A stretch of 64,000 bases of DNA from JARRKU01 sp050288425 (GCA_050288425.1 JBNKDU010000002.1:59546-123545); one strand, 5' to 3'; positions 18,369 through 27,270 are shown, counted from the stretch's first letter. Translations and numbers: made by a program. The notes: generated by a model from the sequence alone, not told the origin.

Positions 18369-18556
18369 GTTCGGTCCGCTCCTGACGGTTATCCCGGCGA
18401 CTCATTACCATAGGTAACCGCAAAGAGGATGTCAATCACCAGCCGCCGGCTACACGGCCTAGTGGCGGCTTGCTTCTACGGGCGTCTCGGATGTTGGCAT
18501 CTGCCGTGGTTTATGTTAACCCCAGGAAATAAGGCATCGATACTCGGGGGATGGAA

Positions 18557-19060
18557 ATGCGATCTGCGGCGATCGTGGCCAATCTGGTCCAGATGGTGAT
18601 TGTCCTGGTCATTTTTATTCTTCAGGGCCTGGCCCTGGGGGGATTGACCGTCTTGCTGCTGTTCGTCCTGCTGATCATCGCCACCTTCAACCTGCTGATC
18701 CTGCTCTTCCTGGGCGATTCCCAACGCAGCCCGTTGGGCGGTGAAAAACCGGGCATCGTCAAGCGGCAGGATCTGCGGGTGGTATATGCCGCGGCCCCCC
18801 AGCCCGTTCTCACCTTGCAACACCAGGAATTCGTGTTGCTGGACATCGCCGAAAGCGGTGCGCGTTTTCGGATCCGGCGCAATGACAGCATCAAGAAACG
18901 GTTGCGGGGCAGGATCACCCTCTTGTGCGGCGAAACCCTCCACGTCAAAGCCACCGTCATCCGGCGTCAGGGTGACGAAGCGGCCCTGCGGTTCAAGCCC
19001 CCCATCGGCTATGCCACCTTGCTCAAGGAAAAACAGGCCCTGGCCGATGCGTCTGCCTGA
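18557..19060 (+). CDS. Two-helix membrane protein with a PilZ-like C-terminal domain
   Basis: About 167 residues. Two hydrophobic helices lie near residues 9-32 and 33-55 (VIVLVIFILQGLALGG, LLFVLLIIATFNLLILLF). A soluble domain of about 110 residues follows, with KRQDLRVVY and then FVLLDIAESGARFRIRR, resembling the R-x(n)-D-[IL]-S-x2-G pattern of PilZ, which binds c-di-GMP. The short RxxxR motif is imperfect, so ligand binding is doubtful. The start at 18557 gives better spacing to GGGGGA than the ATG at 18551. Stand-alone gene. Confidence 0.7.
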   Translation: MRSAAIVANLVQMVIVLVIFILQGLALGGLTVLLLFVLLIIATFNLLILLFLGDSQRSPLGGEKPGIVKRQDLRVVYAAAPQPVLTLQHQEFVLLDIAESGARFRIRRNDSIKKRLRGRITLLCGETLHVKATVIRRQGDEAALRFKPPIGYATLLKEKQALADASA

Positions 19061-19174
19061 GACACCCCACCGCCCGACCCGCTGCACCCCTGTAATCTTG
19101 TGTCCATCCAGAAAAGGTGAATCTGGCCCGCCTTGGACTCGGGCCAAAGGTGCCGTTTATGGATGGACACAATC

Positions 19175-21040
19175 TTACGCCGCCCGGATCTCCTGGCCCG
19201 GGCAGTGGCGGGCATAGAAGGCCCGGGTGGCCTCGGCGCCCAGGAAGCGCTCCAGGAGTTTGGGCTCGGTTTTGATCAAATCCACCAGGACCAGACCGTC
19301 GATGACGTTGGCAAAAGCCCGGTCCAGGTTGAAGGCGAGGAATCTGCCGTTGAGTTTGAGATAGTGTTTGATCAGCGTGGGAACGCCTTTGTTGTCCCTT
19401 TCGATTCCCGATACCAGCATGGAGATGTCCTCGATGGCCTCCATCTCTTCGAAGGGGAACGATTCCCGGAGACCCAGCGGTTGGCGCACCTTCACCGGGC
19501 GTCGCGGCCGGACCAGGGGCGCCAGCCTGGGATCCATGGAGTTGTTGCGCAGGAAGGCCACCATCAGGTTCTTGGAAATGGCGTGGTAACTCTGGCTGAT
19601 GCTTACCGGTCCGAAGAGATAGCGGTATTGCAGGTTGCGGGCCACGAACTCGCCGATGCCGCGCCACAGGATGGAGAGACAGCCGAACCGGCGCTGATAT
19701 TCCGGCCGGATGAACGAGCGCCCCAATTCGAGGGAGGTATCCATCTGGTCGAGAAACCGGGGGGCGAAATTGAAGAGGGTGGTGGTGTACAGGCCGGCCG
19801 GACCCATGGACGGCAGGATGGCGTCGGTCTGGCCGAGACGGTAAGCCCCCACGATCTCGGCACTCTCGCGGTTCCAGAGAAACAGCTGCCGGTAATGCTC
19901 GTCGAACCCGTCGCGATCCTCGCTCCGACCGGTGCCCTCCCCCACCTCGCGGAAACTGGTCTCCCGCAACCTGGCGATTTCGCGCATGATGCCGGGGCTC
20001 TGCGCGGCCATGGTCAAATAGACATCGAACTCCTTGTGCCTCACCAGGTGGTCGGCCGGATCCAGCGCCTCGAGTTCATCCTGGAGCAGGTCGACGGGAA
20101 CCGGCGGGATGATGGGTATTCGGTCCGCTTCGGTGGATTTGCGGATCGTCGGCAACGGCCGGCGGCGTTGCCCATGGCTTCGGCGGTGCTGCAGAAGGTA
20201 GGTATGGAACCGCAAAAATTCCGTTGCCTCCTGCGGGGAGGAAAAATCGGTCAGCTTGCGCCAGAGGATGGGCTGCCCCATGGAAAGATGGATGGTGCGG
20301 CCTTGTTTGGCCGCCATTTCCCTGGGCAGCAGCACCGTCCGCAGCAACGGGTGGATCAGGCCTGCGAGGTTGAACCCCAGCGAGTTGCGGCCGTGAATAT
20401 ACACGGGCAGGGTTTTGGCCTTGGCTTTGCGGATCAGCCTGGCAACGTGGGGACTCCAGGGAGGATCGGTCACCCGGCGCGACTGGAAACACCAGTGGGA
20501 AACCTCGCCGGCAGGGAAGGTCAGCAAGGCGCCGCCGCCGGCAGTCCAATCGAGGGCGACTTTCAGTGCGCGGGCATTGGTTCTTGCGGCTTTGCGCGGA
20601 TTGAACGGATCCACGGCGATGATGCTGGGCGCCAGGGCCGGTATGCGGGTCAGCAGGTAATTTCCCAGGATGCGGACATCCGACCGTTTCTGCATCAACA
20701 GGGCCGCCAGCAGGATGCCTTCGATCCCGCCGAAGGGATGATTGGCCACCATCACCAGGGGGCCCTTCGAGGGGATGGAATCGATTTCCTCCGCAGTCAG
20801 GTTATGATCGAGTCGCAACACCCGGAGGCATTGGCGGCAGAACTCGTCGGCGGTGATATCCTCCGGTATGGCCCGATAGAGGGCGTTGATCCGATTCACG
20901 GACAGCAGTCGTTCCAGGGACTCCGCAAGCCATCGAATCATCCGGGGAGGGGCCGGACCCACGGCTTGTGTCAAATCGATGAGTTTTTGACCCGTCCGGC
21001 AAGATGGAAGGCCTTCCGATGTTCCGCGTGAAGTTCCCAT
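19175..21040 (-). CDS. OlsF-like bifunctional acyltransferase (lysophospholipid/ornithine-lipid type)
   Basis: A 621-residue fusion. The first half (about 1-290) is a PlsC/LPLAT acyltransferase with ANHPFGGIEG (active-site histidine, glutamate where aspartate is commoner) and TFPAGEVSHW. The second half (about 320-600) is an OlsB/GNAT-like N-acyltransferase (REIARLRETSFREVGEG, EIVGAYRLGQ, LELGRSFIRPEYQRRFG). The same order is known in OlsF, which makes the phosphorus-free ornithine lipids: the C-terminal part makes lyso-ornithine lipid and the N-terminal part O-acylates it. AGGAGG is eight bases upstream of the ATG. The function is by architecture. Confidence 0.8.
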   Translation of the reverse strand: MGTSRGTSEGLPSCRTGQKLIDLTQAVGPAPPRMIRWLAESLERLLSVNRINALYRAIPEDITADEFCRQCLRVLRLDHNLTAEEIDSIPSKGPLVMVANHPFGGIEGILLAALLMQKRSDVRILGNYLLTRIPALAPSIIAVDPFNPRKAARTNARALKVALDWTAGGGALLTFPAGEVSHWCFQSRRVTDPPWSPHVARLIRKAKAKTLPVYIHGRNSLGFNLAGLIHPLLRTVLLPREMAAKQGRTIHLSMGQPILWRKLTDFSSPQEATEFLRFHTYLLQHRRSHGQRRRPLPTIRKSTEADRIPIIPPVPVDLLQDELEALDPADHLVRHKEFDVYLTMAAQSPGIMREIARLRETSFREVGEGTGRSEDRDGFDEHYRQLFLWNRESAEIVGAYRLGQTDAILPSMGPAGLYTTTLFNFAPRFLDQMDTSLELGRSFIRPEYQRRFGCLSILWRGIGEFVARNLQYRYLFGPVSISQSYHAISKNLMVAFLRNNSMDPRLAPLVRPRRPVKVRQPLGLRESFPFEEMEAIEDISMLVSGIERDNKGVPTLIKHYLKLNGRFLAFNLDRAFANVIDGLVLVDLIKTEPKLLERFLGAEATRAFYARHCPGQEIRAA

Positions 21041-21197
21041 GGCGATCGCCTCCTGAATCTGTATGGATTTACGTCAAGCTCCCTGTCCATTCAATCCAGA
21101 AAATCTTTCCAGAGGATCTTTCAGATCCGATTGGATTCGCGTTAGACTTTCGTGCCGAAAGATCCGGTGATGGTTCCGATGCCATCCGGATTCGGCC

Positions 21198-22367
21198 CTA
21201 TTGGGTTTTTGCAGGCGCAACCGGACCGGAAGGGACGAGGTCGATGACCGTGATTTCCGGCGGCGACAGAAACCGCACCGGAGGCCCCCAGGTGCCAGTG
21301 CCCCTGCTGGTGTAAAGGCGCCCGCCCTCTTCCAATTGGATCAGGCCGAGGGGAAAAGGATAGCGCAATCTGACCAAATAATCGAATGGAAATATCTGGC
21401 CGCCATGGGTGTGGCCGGACAGCTGCAGGTCGAATCTCTTCCCGGCGGCGGAGATCACCGGACGGTGTTTGAGCAGCAGGCCGAAGGCCTGGTCCGGGAC
21501 ACGGCGCAGCAAATCGGCTTCGCCGGGTGTTTGACCACCGTTGGATCCACGGCCGGGGTCATCGTCCACACCGGCGATGATGAGCCCCGGATCCACCATC
21601 ACGGTCTCGTTTTCGAGCAACGTAAAGCCCGCCTCCCGGATAAAGGTCCGCGCCCGTTCCAATCCATAGTAATATTCGTGGTTGCCCAGAACGGCGAATT
21701 TTCCCAGAGGCGCTTTCAGGTCCCTCAACGCCGTGGTGACGGAGGGGCGGTTGGGCACCTTCCCGTCCACCAGGTCTCCGGTGCTGACCACCAGGTCGGG
21801 TTTGGCCGCCTGGACGGCCTGGAGGACGGGGGTCAGGCGGCCCGGATAGGTCATGGGACCCAAATGCAGGTCGGAGATCTGCACCACCCGCAGTCGCTTG
21901 GTCCCGGACGCCAGTTTTACGCCGGTCAGGGTGATATGTTCGCTTCGGATCTGGCGGGCTTCCAGGGCGCCGTAAGCCATCACCGCCCAGGCCGCCATGG
22001 CCACCAGGCCGAGGCTGCGGCGTCGGGAAAGCATGATGGCCGTTGCGTCGGCGCCGAAGAGGCCCTGGATGGCGCGGATCAGCAGATGATACCCATCCAC
22101 GGGCAGGGCCAGGCAGATAAAAATGAAGACGAAACCTATCCAGAGATTGCCGGTCCAGGCCATGACCAGGGCCGACAGCCAATGTCCCTGGGCCTCCAGC
22201 ACCCTTGCCTGGATGGGTGCCAGGATGAGAAAGAGCAGTACGCATGCCAGCAGACCGTAGCGCACGCCGTGCAGGTAAAAGGCCCGACGGACCTTGATCA
22301 GCAAATAGAGATGGATCAGGCCGAAGACGCAGAAATAGAGCGCCAGCAATATCACCAGTCGACTCAT
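21198..22367 (-). CDS. Membrane-anchored calcineurin-like metallophosphoesterase
   Basis: A 389-residue protein. The first ~130 residues form four or five membrane helices (VILLALYFCVFGLIHLYLLI and others). The rest is a metallophosphoesterase domain: VVQISDLHLG (D and H ligands), VVSTGDLVDG, AVLGNHEYYYG, LLLKHRP and LSGHTHGGQI. Such YaeI/YkuE-type enzymes act on lipid or UDP-linked phosphates at the membrane; the substrate cannot be told. The ATG at 22367 overlaps the truD stop in ATGA. The same frame is open far upstream inside truD, but only this start gives a family-like N-terminus. Confidence 0.9.
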   Translation of the reverse strand: MSRLVILLALYFCVFGLIHLYLLIKVRRAFYLHGVRYGLLACVLLFLILAPIQARVLEAQGHWLSALVMAWTGNLWIGFVFIFICLALPVDGYHLLIRAIQGLFGADATAIMLSRRRSLGLVAMAAWAVMAYGALEARQIRSEHITLTGVKLASGTKRLRVVQISDLHLGPMTYPGRLTPVLQAVQAAKPDLVVSTGDLVDGKVPNRPSVTTALRDLKAPLGKFAVLGNHEYYYGLERARTFIREAGFTLLENETVMVDPGLIIAGVDDDPGRGSNGGQTPGEADLLRRVPDQAFGLLLKHRPVISAAGKRFDLQLSGHTHGGQIFPFDYLVRLRYPFPLGLIQLEEGGRLYTSRGTGTWGPPVRFLSPPEITVIDLVPSGPVAPAKTQ

Positions 22368-23470
22368 GGGGCGGCGGCTTTCGTCGAATCGACCACGGCA
22401 TCGCCGCCGGCGGTTGGCGGCCGCAGGAATTCGCGCAGCACCGTGGTGGCATAGGCGCCGGACGGCAGTTGAAAAGAGAATTCCAAACCCCCGGTCCGGG
22501 GCAGGATCTCCAACGCGTCCGGAAACAGGAGGGCGGGTCGGCGCGAGCCTCCGGCCCGCAATGGCTTGAACTGTTCCCGGGTCAGATCGAAGCGTTCCAG
22601 GATGCGGCGTTCCACATCGCCCGCCGGCCCCTGGGCGGCGCGCATCTTGTGCCCGAAGATGGGGCCGGTATAGACGATTCCCCTCGCCGCCAGGCGTTCT
22701 CCGGCCTCCCGTGGATCCTCCACGAGGAACATCCCGCCGGTATCGGTTTTTTGGGCCACATCCCCGTCGAGGATGGTGTCCAATCCATGTTCCTGGATCC
22801 GTGTCTTGAGCCAGACATTGAACAGGCCGGCCTGGAGGGCCGAAACCAGAAAAGTCTCTTTGCGGCTGCGCACCCGCCGTCCCCTGGCGACCAGCGCCGC
22901 CGCGCGATCGAGGTTGCGCATGTCGGTGCCGAACCGCTGGGGGCCGAAATAGTTGGCGATGCCCCGGCGCCGCAAGGCCTCGCCGATGGCCGAGGCGGCG
23001 GGCAGATCGTCGGCGTTGACGCCGGTGACCAGGATGGTGAAGCGATTGGCGGCGACGTGGCCGATTTTGATCTTGTTGCGGTGGCGGTGAACGGAGACGA
23101 TTTCGAAGGGCAACCCCCCCAGGGTTTCCATCACGGCGGCACGGTCCGGGTTCGCGGGCATGGGCAGGGAAAAGGTCTGGGTGGCCACCGCCCGGCGGTC
23201 CTTGCGGCCCCCGAAGCCCACGTCGCCCGGACGGCAACCGAACGCCTCGGCCAGTGCCCGGGCCACGTCGGCGGTATTCCATCCCCGGCGTCGCAGCGTC
23301 AAATAGAGGTGATCCCCCTGGCCGCACGGTTCATAGGGCAAGACCTCCTCGACCTGGAAATGCTCGGGCAGTGCCTTGATTTCTCCTCCGATGCCGGGCA
23401 GCTCGCCGCAGACATACGGCGTGTCCGCCAGGGCGTCTCGCAGCTTTCGGGAGATATGTTCAGCGTTCAT
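22364..23470 (-). CDS. truD: tRNA pseudouridine(13) synthase TruD
   Basis: A 368-residue protein. It makes pseudouridine at position 13 of tRNA-Glu. Motifs are FQVEEVLPYEPCGQGDHLYL, the catalytic GFGGRKDRRAVATQTFSLP (aspartate in GRKDR), NYFGPQRFG, and the C-terminal EFSFQLPSGAYATTVLREF. The start at 23470 gives the expected N-terminus. It sits 45 bases downstream of trpA and is coupled to the phosphoesterase by ATGA. Confidence 0.95.
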   Translation of the reverse strand: MNAEHISRKLRDALADTPYVCGELPGIGGEIKALPEHFQVEEVLPYEPCGQGDHLYLTLRRRGWNTADVARALAEAFGCRPGDVGFGGRKDRRAVATQTFSLPMPANPDRAAVMETLGGLPFEIVSVHRHRNKIKIGHVAANRFTILVTGVNADDLPAASAIGEALRRRGIANYFGPQRFGTDMRNLDRAAALVARGRRVRSRKETFLVSALQAGLFNVWLKTRIQEHGLDTILDGDVAQKTDTGGMFLVEDPREAGERLAARGIVYTGPIFGHKMRAAQGPAGDVERRILERFDLTREQFKPLRAGGSRRPALLFPDALEILPRTGGLEFSFQLPSGAYATTVLREFLRPPTAGGDAVVDSTKAAAP

Positions 23471-23515
23471 GACGGTTTACCACCTTCTGCCATCTTTCTT
23501 TATGCAACTTTGGGG

Positions 23516-24277
23516 CTACCGCAGGCCGCGGATGAATTCCTCCACGGCCTGGATGCCCTTTTCCTCCACCAGCCGGATGGTCTGGGTGCCGATGACGGCG
23601 ATATCGGCCCGGCCGGTCAAAAAATCCACATCCTGCCGGTTCTTGACCCCGAATCCCACGGCCAGGGGCAGGTCGGTGGCCTGCCGGCAGCGCCGCAGGT
23701 AGTCGTCCAGCTCCCTGGAAAATTCGGTGGCCTGCCCGGTCACCCCTTTGCGGGCCACACAATAGACCATGCCCCTGGCATGGCCGGCCAGCATCTGCAT
23801 GCGGGCATCGGTGGTGGTGGGGGCGAAAATGAAAACGGGCGCCAGTCCGTGGCGGTCCATGGCCTGCAGGTAACCGGCGCCTTCCTCCGGCGGCAGGTCG
23901 GGCACGATGGCGCCGCGCAGGCTTTTTTCGGCGGTTGTCCGGGCGAATTCCGCCACACCGAATCGATAGAGAATATTGTAATAGGTCATGAACAGGAAGG
24001 GGATCTCGAATCGGGCGGCCACCCGGCCGCCGAAATCGATGCATTGCCTGACCGTGATGCCGTTGGCCAGCGCCTTCTGGTTGGCCTTGAGAATCACCGG
24101 GCCGTCGGCGATGGGTTCGGAAAAGGGGATCTGCAGTTCCATGATATCCACCCCCGCCGCCACCATGGCCTGGACGATGTCCAGGGAGGCCGCAAGGGAC
24201 GGATACCCGATGACGATGTGGGTCATCAAAAGAATCTTTTTCTGTTTGCGTCGTTCGCGAAGATATTGTTCAAGCAT
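23516..24277 (-). CDS. trpA: Tryptophan synthase alpha chain
   Basis: A 253-residue TIM barrel. It splits indole-3-glycerol phosphate to indole and glyceraldehyde 3-phosphate. The catalytic glutamate is in VDIMELQIPFSEPIADGPVI, which also holds the aspartate in ADGP. Other motifs are FLFMTYYNILYRFGVAEFAR, AIVPDLPPEE, GVTGQATEFSRELDDYL and the phosphate site LAVGFGVKNRQD. It follows trpB after 8 bases. No trpC, trpD, trpE or trpF is next to it. Confidence 0.95.
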   Translation of the reverse strand: MLEQYLRERRKQKKILLMTHIVIGYPSLAASLDIVQAMVAAGVDIMELQIPFSEPIADGPVILKANQKALANGITVRQCIDFGGRVAARFEIPFLFMTYYNILYRFGVAEFARTTAEKSLRGAIVPDLPPEEGAGYLQAMDRHGLAPVFIFAPTTTDARMQMLAGHARGMVYCVARKGVTGQATEFSRELDDYLRRCRQATDLPLAVGFGVKNRQDVDFLTGRADIAVIGTQTIRLVEEKGIQAVEEFIRGLR

Positions 24278-24285
24278 GGGATATC

Positions 24286-25509
24286 CTATTCATACTGTTT
24301 GGCCTTGTTTCGGATGAACATCTTCCAGGCCGGGTCGTCGAAGGCGTCGGCCACGGTGAAGATGTCCTTGTCGCCCCGGCCCGACTGGTTGATGATGATG
24401 GTGTCGTCGGGCGACATCTGGGGGACTTCCTTGAATGCCTGGGCAAAGGCATGGGACGATTCCAGGGCGGGAATGAGTCCCTCCTTGCCCATGGTGAGTT
24501 CCATGGCCGATACGACCTCCTCATCGGTGGCCGCCTCGAAGCGGGCCTTGCCGGCCTCCTTGAAATGGGCGAGAATGGGCGACACGCCAACATAGTCCAG
24601 GCCGGCCGCGATGGAATGGGTCTCCCGCATCTGGCCGTCGCCGTCCTGCAGGAAAAACGTCTTGTAGCCCTGGGCCACCCCGACACTGGCATCCCGGGCG
24701 CACAAACGCGAGGCGTGGGCGCCCGACCCAAGCCCCTTGCCGCCGGCTTCCACGCCCACCAGTTCCACGGGATCGTTCAGGAATCCGGAGAAAAGCCCCA
24801 TGGCATTGGATCCGCCCCCCACGCAAGCGTACACCCGCTTGGGCAGCCGGCCTTCGGCAGCTAAAATTTGCTCCCGGGCCTCATGCCCTATGATGGATTG
24901 AAACCAGGCGACCATCTCGGGAAAGGGATGGGGACCGCAGGCCGTGCCCAGTACGTAATGGGTGGAATCCATGTTGGAGACCCAGTCGCGGAAGGCTTCG
25001 TTGATGGCGTCCTTGAGGATTTGCGTCCCATCGGTCACCGGCACCACGGTGGCGCCCAGCCGTTCCATCCAGAAGACATTGGGCCGCTGGCGCTCGACAT
25101 CCACCGCGCCCATGTAGATGGTGCAATCGAAACCGAAGCGGGCCGCCATGGTGGCCGTGGCCACGCCATGCTGCCCGGCCCCGGTTTCGGCGATCACGCG
25201 GGTCTTGCCCATGCGCTGCACCAGCAGACCCTGGCCCATGACGTTGTTGGCCTTGTGGGCGCCGGTGTGGTTGAGGTCTTCGCGCTTGATATAGATCCTG
25301 GCGCCGCCGAAATGGCGGGTCAGGTTTTCCGCCGGGGTCAACGGCGTGGGCCGGCCGGAATAGGTGGCCATGACTTTCCGGTACTGCTCCCAGAAACCGG
25401 AGTCCTTGCGGGCGGCGGTATAAACGGCCTCCAACTCGTCGAATGTGGCCGTCAGGATCTCCGGCAGAAATGCGCCGCCGAACTCCTCGTAATAGCCGCG
25501 GTTATCCAT
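24286..25509 (-). CDS. trpB: Tryptophan synthase beta chain (TrpB1 type)
   Basis: A 407-residue PLP enzyme, standard TrpB length. It condenses indole with serine. The PLP lysine is in EDLNHTGAHKANNVMGQGLL; phosphate-binding GGGSNAMG and the catalytic glutamate region ETGAGQHGVATATMAARFG are intact. The start at 25509 has GGAGG eight bases upstream and gives MDNRGYYEEFGGAFLPEIL, the normal start; an upstream extension is rejected. It overlaps the gntR stop by 8 bases and is followed by trpA after 8 bases, so gntR-trpB-trpA-truD is one transcript. Confidence 0.97.
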   Translation of the reverse strand: MDNRGYYEEFGGAFLPEILTATFDELEAVYTAARKDSGFWEQYRKVMATYSGRPTPLTPAENLTRHFGGARIYIKREDLNHTGAHKANNVMGQGLLVQRMGKTRVIAETGAGQHGVATATMAARFGFDCTIYMGAVDVERQRPNVFWMERLGATVVPVTDGTQILKDAINEAFRDWVSNMDSTHYVLGTACGPHPFPEMVAWFQSIIGHEAREQILAAEGRLPKRVYACVGGGSNAMGLFSGFLNDPVELVGVEAGGKGLGSGAHASRLCARDASVGVAQGYKTFFLQDGDGQMRETHSIAAGLDYVGVSPILAHFKEAGKARFEAATDEEVVSAMELTMGKEGLIPALESSHAFAQAFKEVPQMSPDDTIIINQSGRGDKDIFTVADAFDDPAWKMFIRNKAKQYE

Positions 25510-26278
25510 GTTCCATGCCTCCAATGTTCTGGGTGAATACAAAACGGTCGGTCCGGCACCACAGCCGGACATAGACTCCGTTCCGTTGTCGGGGAAAGTG
25601 GAGATAACGCTGGACCGCCAGCACCGGGGTGGCCGCGGTCACCTCCAGGAGATGCCGGCGTCGATCCTTGAGATAATCGATGCGGAAACCCTGTTTGCCG
25701 CCGGTGGGCCTCAGGTAGAAGCGTTCATCGGCGATGGCCGACAGGGAGCGACCCTCCAGATCCATCCGTTCGAGACCCCGGAAGAGACCGGCGTGCAGGT
25801 AGAGATCCTCCATCAGCACCGGTCTGTTTTCCACCCGGGAAAGCCGGGAGAGACAAATGGCAGTTTCGGCGTGGAACGGGTTGTCTTCCGGATCGTCGAC
25901 GGTGTGCAGGCGGACGGGGACGATGATCTTCGTCTCCACGGCCAGGCCCTGTTTGCGAAACGAGGCGCCGGTGCCGTCCAGGGAAAACAGGTCGACCTCC
26001 TGGGGTGCCTCGGCCACGAAGGTTCCGGCCCCGCGTTTGCGGATGAGCAGGCCTTTTCGCACCATGAGATCCACGGCCTGCCGGGCCGTGGGTCGGCCGA
26101 TGCCGTGATCGGCCGCCAGTTGGTGCTCCGAGGGAATGCGGCCGCCGGTGCGGAAGGTGCCATTCCGGATCTGGGCGGTGATCAGATCGGCCAGTTGCCG
26201 ATAGAGGGGGATGGGGGCCTGGGGGTTTAGCCTCCCTTCCCCATAGATCACCGGATTGGCATGTGGTCCGTTTCCCAT
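25502..26278 (-). CDS. GntR/HutC-family transcriptional regulator
   Basis: A protein of 258 residues. The winged helix (PLYRQLADLITAQIRNGTFR, IPSEHQLAADHGIGRPTARQ, VDLMVRKGLLIRKRGAGTFV) lies at about residues 20-90. A UTRA ligand-binding domain follows (FRKQGLAVETKIIVP, ICLSRLSRV, EVTAATPVLAVQRYLHF). It is the first gene of a trpBA operon and overlaps trpB, so it probably controls those genes; the ligand is not known. The ATG at 26278 is chosen over a TTG 19 codons upstream. Candidate operators overlap its own promoter at 26370-26389. Confidence 0.88.
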   Translation of the reverse strand: MGNGPHANPVIYGEGRLNPQAPIPLYRQLADLITAQIRNGTFRTGGRIPSEHQLAADHGIGRPTARQAVDLMVRKGLLIRKRGAGTFVAEAPQEVDLFSLDGTGASFRKQGLAVETKIIVPVRLHTVDDPEDNPFHAETAICLSRLSRVENRPVLMEDLYLHAGLFRGLERMDLEGRSLSAIADERFYLRPTGGKQGFRIDYLKDRRRHLLEVTAATPVLAVQRYLHFPRQRNGVYVRLWCRTDRFVFTQNIGGMEHG

Positions 26279-26346
26279 AAGGATAATCCATCCCCATCGC
26301 GGTATGCGGCCGCAACAGCCGTTTGAAAAGTGCAATCAATAGCGGC

Positions 26347-26389
26347 ATGGTAAGCGGATATTTGTAAAGTTGTCAAGACAAATTTTGTC
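26347..26389 (-). promoter_or_regulatory. Promoter with overlapping TTGTC/GACAA operator for gntR-trpBA
   Basis: On the minus strand TTGACA (26376-26371) is followed 18 bases later by TACCAT (26352-26347). On the plus strand the same region reads TTGTC-AA-GACAA-ATT-TTGTC (26370-26389), giving two overlapping inverted repeats, one of them the 13-mer GACAAATTTTGTC. This placement suits repression by the GntR protein. Confidence 0.6.
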
Positions 26390-26486
26390 CTCATCATCTC
26401 ACCTCACACAGTGACCCATGTCTGCCCGTTTCGCCAGCGATTTAGCAACACGAGGGATCGGGAAATTTTATTTGTTCTTGGTATAA

Positions 26487-26679
26487 GCCGGAGGATGGGG
26501 GCCATTCGGGGCTGCATCAGCGGGAGGCCTTCGTGATTTCAACCGGTTATCCATGGGGGAGACCCACGGCGCCGCCATCGGCGGCGACCAGGGAGGGGGC
26601 TTTGAATGCCCCCGTGGATAACCGGTTGAAATCACCAGGCCGGGAGCGTCGCAGCCCCGAATGGCCCCCATCCTCCGGC
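26487..26679. repeat. Very long imperfect inverted repeat (hairpin element)
   Basis: The arms are 26487-26559 and 26609-26679. The outer 29 bases (26487-26515 against 26651-26679) match perfectly. After a mismatched internal loop, 26533-26559 pairs with 26609-26635 over 27 positions with one mismatch. The 49-base centre has its own GCCGCC/GGCGGC mini-hairpin. No transposase and no obvious target-site duplication were seen. Confidence 0.9.
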
Positions 26680-26727
26680 GTCGGCTTCGAGGGAGTACTC
26701 TCCGGCCCTCGTAGCGGGCATGAAGAC

Positions 26728-26756
26728 TTGACGGATGTTCTCCAGGTGGATATCCT
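26728..26756 (+). promoter_or_regulatory. Possible promoter of the dodecin gene
   Basis: TTGACG (26728-26733), a 17-base spacer and TATCCT (26751-26756). It would leave a leader of about 230 bases before the dodecin start, so confidence is low. The remaining 26757-26992 shows no gene. Confidence 0.3.
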
Positions 26757-26992
26757 GATTTTATTCCTCTTACCACGGCTTCGCGTCTTCCTGTACCCGT
26801 TTTCCGGCGCCGCCCGGCCGGCGGTCATCCACCACAAGCTCCCCATTCCGGCCGATGGCTCGCTTCTCTTGAGTTGACGCCAGTTCCCCCGGTCTCCCCG
26901 TTGTCATCGCTCCAGTCACCCAAATGCCGACGCCGCATAATTTTTCTCCGGCGTTATCCACCCCCAACCCGAATATCGAAGGAGGTACGGCC

Positions 26993-27208
26993 ATGACAGA
27001 AAGCGTTTACAAAGTGATCGAATTGGTGGGCACCAGCTCGGATTCCTGGGAAAATGCCGCTCAAAATGCCGTCCGGATGGCCGGCGAGAGCCTGCGTGAT
27101 CTGAGAATCGCCGAAATCGGCCAGCTGGACATGAAGGTGGAGGATGGCCGGGTCGTCGCCTATCGGGCACGGGTCAAGCTCTCCTTCAAATACAACACCA
27201 ACACCTGA
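26993..27208 (+). CDS. Dodecin family protein
   Basis: A 71-residue protein, MTESVYKVIELVGTSSDSWE and onward through AAQNAVRMAGESLRDLRIAEIG and VVAYRARVKLSFKYNT. This is the dodecin fold: SSxSWEDA-like turn, a single helix, and three strands that assemble into a hollow dodecamer which stores flavin or CoA. The tryptophan in DSWE is the flavin-stacking residue. GGAGG is eight bases upstream of the ATG. It stands between the long inverted repeat and a downstream hairpin (27226-27270). Confidence 0.95.
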   Translation: MTESVYKVIELVGTSSDSWENAAQNAVRMAGESLRDLRIAEIGQLDMKVEDGRVVAYRARVKLSFKYNTNT

Positions 27209-27225
27209 TCGCCGGCGCTCCAATG

Positions 27226-27270
27226 CCGATTCCATGTCCCGCCGTCCCGGACCGGCGGGCATGGGATCGG
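27226..27270. terminator. Hairpin downstream of the dodecin gene
   Basis: A stem of about 18 bp with a few mismatches joins 27226-27244 and 27252-27270 (CCCGCCG against CGGCGGG at the top). There is no T-run; a possible terminator or mRNA 3' structure. Confidence 0.45.

Noticed and set aside
22368..23327. Extension of the phosphoesterase frame to 709 codons
   Set aside because: The extra 320 residues lie inside truD in another frame and show low-complexity Arg/Gly/Pro content. The ATG at 22367 gives a proper membrane N-terminus and an ATGA overlap.
26487..26679. Reading the long inverted repeat as a bidirectional terminator
   Set aside because: The flanking genes are divergent, so no transcript is expected to end there.
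26468..26877. Overlapping short frames on both strands across the long inverted repeat
   Set aside because: Both contain the same peptide string (STGYP) because the DNA is palindromic. No ribosome binding site or family character.
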